Origin: Pelagibacterium sp. 26DY04
Lineage (GTDB): Bacteria > Pseudomonadota > Alphaproteobacteria > Rhizobiales > Devosiaceae
Reading direction: 5' to 3'
Assembly: GCF_031202305.1 (NCBI RefSeq)
Contig: NZ_CP101731.1
Span: 1,550,001-1,614,000 of the forward strand
DNA: 64,000 nt
Position numbers and translations under genes: made by a program. The notes under the pieces were generated by a model. The model worked only from the letters and a program-made list of their open reading frames with translations, searched no databases and had not been told where the DNA came from. The first letter of the stretch is position 1; every line of letters begins with the position of its first letter. Shown here one piece after another: positions 61,588 through 64,000 of this stretch.

Positions 61588-62652
61588 TCACCGCAGGAAG
61601 AACATCACGACGAGGCCCGCCGCGTAACAGAGGAGAACGGCGGCCGAATCCAGCCCCATCCGGAAAATCGTCTTGTCGCCCCGCTCGGCCATGCCGATGA
61701 TGAACAGCGCCGTCACCGCGATACCCAGCAGCGCGCCGAACGTGGCGAAGGTATCGACTTGCGACAGGACCGGCTCGCCGGTCGCCACCAGATCGATGAC
61801 GAAGACCAGCCCGACATTGATAAGGTTGGTGCCCAGAATGTCTGAGACGGCCAGGGTGTAGAGTCCGGCGCGGGCGGCCGTGATCGTGGTGCTGAACTCG
61901 GGCAGGGACGTTGCGAATGCCAGCAGCACGAACCCGATGACGCCTCCGCCCAGCCCGGTCTGGTTGGCCAGCGCATCGCCGGTGCGCGAGAGCAGGTAGC
62001 CGGCGACCAGAATGACCAGCGCCAGCCCGGCGGTTCGCAGCAGCAGGCCACGCAACGAGCGTTCGGAATGCTCCTGGCTGGCGCGCTTTTCGGCTTCGGC
62101 CTGTTGTTCCGAAAGGTCTTTGTCGACCTTGCCGTGCTGAGCCGCCAGCCACGATCTCCGGCCCTGGGAGTTGGCGAGGATATAGACCGAAAAACCATAA
62201 GCGGCGATGCTGACCCAGGCCCAGGCGCCAATTCCCAGGATCGGAAAATCACCGACGATCATGCCGGCGGTGGCGATCGCGATGAGCAACACGTTCAGCC
62301 CGCCCTGCAGGAGGACCATGGGATCGGGAATAGACGAAGTCAGCGCGCGCCGGCCAATGGCCAAATCGACGATGGCGAGAATGACGACCTGAACGGCGAT
62401 CGAGCCGAAAAGGTTGTTGACGGCCAAGGCCGACGCGCCGGTGGCCGCCGAGGTGACGGTTGCGCCGATCTCGGGCAGGGAGGTGATCCCGGCAAGCAGC
62501 AACAGCCCGATTGCCGCCTGGCCGATTCCCGTCTTGTCGCTGATGGCGTTCGCATAACGCGTGACCCGGGCGCCGGCGAACCAAACGACAACGGCGGCAA
62601 CGGCGAAAATGCCGAAATTGATGAATGGATTGAAGCCGGTGAAATCGATCAT
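61588..62652 (-). CDS. Sodium/calcium exchanger-family membrane protein
   Basis: About 354 residues with ten membrane segments in two inverted NCX repeats. The alpha-repeat motifs are AGITSLPEIGATVTSA with NNLFGSIAVQV and FATSLPEFSTTITAAR with LGTNLINVGLVFV. A charged cytoplasmic loop (residues 160-205, KVDKDLSEQQAEAEKRASQEH) separates the repeats. The ATG at 62652 has AAGGA eight bases upstream; a GTG at 62655 is possible. It is sandwiched between oxidase subunit II and subunit I/III genes with 0-3 base spacing, an unusual place for an ion exchanger. Confidence 0.85.
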   Translation of the reverse strand: MIDFTGFNPFINFGIFAVAAVVVWFAGARVTRYANAISDKTGIGQAAIGLLLLAGITSLPEIGATVTSAATGASALAVNNLFGSIAVQVVILAIVDLAIGRRALTSSIPDPMVLLQGGLNVLLIAIATAGMIVGDFPILGIGAWAWVSIAAYGFSVYILANSQGRRSWLAAQHGKVDKDLSEQQAEAEKRASQEHSERSLRGLLLRTAGLALVILVAGYLLSRTGDALANQTGLGGGVIGFVLLAFATSLPEFSTTITAARAGLYTLAVSDILGTNLINVGLVFVIDLVATGEPVLSQVDTFATFGALLGIAVTALFIIGMAERGDKTIFRMGLDSAAVLLCYAAGLVVMFFLR

Positions 62653-63632
62653 CACTGTAATCCTTCGAGATAGGCAGCGAGATCGGAAATCTGTTCTTCC
62701 GAAAAGATGTCATAGGCCGGCATGCGGTTTTCCGGCTTGATGTGCTGGTTGTCGACAATCCATTGGGCAAACGCCGCCTGGGTATTGGGCAGCGTCGCGG
62801 CGGCAAGGCTATGGCGGCTGCCCACATGGGAAAGATCGGGACCCACGACGCCTCGGGCCGCGGTTCCGCGCACCGCATGACAGGCGCCGCAGCCGGCCTG
62901 ATTGAAAAGCTCTTCGCCACGCGCTGCCGCCTCGCTTGCCGGAGCGGCCGCAGACGCCGCTTCCCTCTCCAGCCAGGCGGCAAAGTCCACAGGCGATTGA
63001 GCGACGAGATGGAAAGCCATCAGCGCATGGGCACCGCCGCAATATTCGGCGCATTGCCCCCGGCTGATACCCTGCTGGGTCGCCGTCACCGTCAGGGTGT
63101 TGGTACGCCCCGGAATCATGTCGAGCTTGCCCGCGATCTGTGGGGCCCAGAAACTGTGGATGACATTGGTACTGGACAGTGCGATCTCCACCGGCTCGCC
63201 GACCGGCAGATGCAGTTCGTTGGCCGAAACCACGGTTTGCCCATCCGGGGTGTGATAGGTTACCCGCCACCACCACAATTCTCCGGCGATCTCGACGCGG
63301 AGGCCACCTTCGGCCGCTTGCGGCCGGTCGCCGGCGCGCATGAGCACAAAGCCGTAGATCAGCAGGGCCGTGAGGACCACGACCGGAAAGGCGAGGCCCA
63401 TGACGGTAATGAACCGCTCGGACGAAAGCGTTCGTCTGACCTTTCCGCCAAAAAGGGCGAGCGCGGTCGCCGCGAGCACGATCAGCAGTATGACGGTGCC
63501 GCCCGCCGTCATGATCCAGAACAGGGTGGCGACCCGCTCGGCCTCCTCGCCCGTGGGATGAAATGCCGACTGCATTGGCGAGCAGCCGGAAAGCGTCAAC
63601 GCGACGAGGAGGAAGGCGGCAATCAGCTTCAT
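62652..63632 (-). CDS. ctaC: Cytochrome c oxidase subunit II with C-terminal cytochrome c domain
   Basis: A 326-residue protein with a lipoprotein signal (lipobox LSGC), two membrane helices, a cupredoxin domain whose CuA ligands are seen in NVIHSFWAP and CAEYCGGAHALM, and a fused cytochrome c domain with CGACH and MPAYD. This is the caa3-type subunit II. The lipobox suggests lipid anchoring. Its stop overlaps the exchanger start by one base; its start overlaps the upstream cytochrome gene by four bases. Confidence 0.93.
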   Translation of the reverse strand: MKLIAAFLLVALTLSGCSPMQSAFHPTGEEAERVATLFWIMTAGGTVILLIVLAATALALFGGKVRRTLSSERFITVMGLAFPVVVLTALLIYGFVLMRAGDRPQAAEGGLRVEIAGELWWWRVTYHTPDGQTVVSANELHLPVGEPVEIALSSTNVIHSFWAPQIAGKLDMIPGRTNTLTVTATQQGISRGQCAEYCGGAHALMAFHLVAQSPVDFAAWLEREAASAAAPASEAAARGEELFNQAGCGACHAVRGTAARGVVGPDLSHVGSRHSLAAATLPNTQAAFAQWIVDNQHIKPENRMPAYDIFSEEQISDLAAYLEGLQ

Positions 63633-64000
63633 TGTGACGACTCGGCTTCAGGCGGCGTCAGACTGACGAAAAAGGCGCTCACATCCCTGATCTGTTCGGG
63701 ACTCATCCGCTGGCCGACAATCGACATGATCTCGCCATAGCCGGTTTGCGCTCGCCCGCCTCTGCGCCACAGTTCGAGCTGGCCTTCGAGATAGCGCGCC
63801 GACTGACCGGCAAGCTCGGGGAATTGCGGATTGCCATTGCCATGACAGCTCAGGCAGGCCGGCACATCGTCCGCCGGCACGCCCTGGGCGGCGATCTGTC
63901 CGCCGCGTGCGATGCTGTCCGGATCGGGCGAGGTCTGCGACGCGCGCGGCGGCAGACCAGCGTAATATTCCGCCAGTTCGGTGATGTCGTCATCCGTTAG
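63629..64000 (-). CDS. Cytochrome c4-like protein (C-terminal part)
   Basis: Only the last 123 codons are in the window; the 5' end lies beyond base 64000. The part seen starts with LTDDDITELAEYYAGLPPRA, the end of a first cytochrome c domain, then a second domain with the heme motif CLSCH and ELAGQSARYLEGQLELWRRGG, with methionine ligand candidates near IMSIVGQRM. This two-domain layout matches diheme cytochromes c4. It is the first visible gene of the oxidase operon and could be an electron donor to the caa3 oxidase. Confidence 0.8.
   Translation of the reverse strand, partial: LTDDDITELAEYYAGLPPRASQTSPDPDSIARGGQIAAQGVPADDVPACLSCHGNGNPQFPELAGQSARYLEGQLELWRRGGRAQTGYGEIMSIVGQRMSPEQIRDVSAFFVSLTPPEAESSQ

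Overview
The window is GC-rich, densely coded bacterial DNA. Gene content and style (TRAP and peptide ABC transporters, Tat-exported molybdoenzyme, Lrp-controlled bkd operon, a caa3-type oxidase with fused subunits, RIME-like palindromic mosaics) suggest an aerobic alphaproteobacterium of the Hyphomicrobiales, perhaps near Devosia/Pelagibacterium. That placement is inference. I see no rRNA, tRNA, CRISPR array, prophage or transposase gene.

Layout. (1) 1-7390: a molybdenum-hydroxylase/Sox hybrid locus. An XdhC tail and a MobA-like nucleotidyltransferase face a leftward operon for a c-type cytochrome, a flavocytochrome c sulfide dehydrogenase flavoprotein, a SoxY-like protein and SoxZ. Divergent from that operon are an IorAB-type molybdohydroxylase, SoxX and SoxA. 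SoxB and SoxCD are absent here, and the SoxY-like protein lacks the usual GGCGG arm. (2) 7387-21916: a pyrimidine-related island. It holds a two-permease ABC importer with an embedded uridine-phosphorylase-like enzyme, a TRAP transporter, pyrE, pyrC, an M20 N-carbamoyl amidohydrolase, a class-1B dihydroorotate dehydrogenase with its PyrK-like partner, and an XRE-family regulator. A TGTCTCA-N4-TGAGACA dyad, or a degenerate form of it, lies in front of four transcription units. Together these read as a candidate orotate or dihydroorotate uptake and catabolism regulon. (3) 22047-31769: an oligopeptide ABC importer with a dipeptide epimerase, an Asp/Glu-type racemase, an unusual M28-like peptidase and a GntR/UTRA regulator. 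(4) 32083-41805: a MocR regulator with a DMT exporter, an Mla-type lipid transport operon, a ketoglutarate-semialdehyde-type aldehyde dehydrogenase and a TIGR02587/TIGR02588 pair. (5) 42142-43984: pseudouridine catabolism (psuG and a PfkB kinase). (6) 44228-57107: branched-chain amino acid and leucine catabolism: ETF, Lrp regulator, BCKDH E1alpha/E1beta/E2, isovaleryl-CoA dehydrogenase, methylcrotonyl-CoA carboxylase, a MaoC hydratase and a CitE-like lyase in place of LiuC/LiuE. (7) 57152-64000: glpD and a leftward caa3-type cytochrome oxidase operon with a Na/Ca exchanger-family gene inside it.

Two families of palindromic repeats are scattered through 44-56 kb. One copy of each family sits in frame inside a coding sequence, and both of those positions are inter-domain linkers of swinging-arm carrier proteins (the lipoyl E2 and the biotin subunit of MCC). 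Start codons were chosen from visible Shine-Dalgarno sequences and gene overlaps; many lie downstream of the longest possible start.
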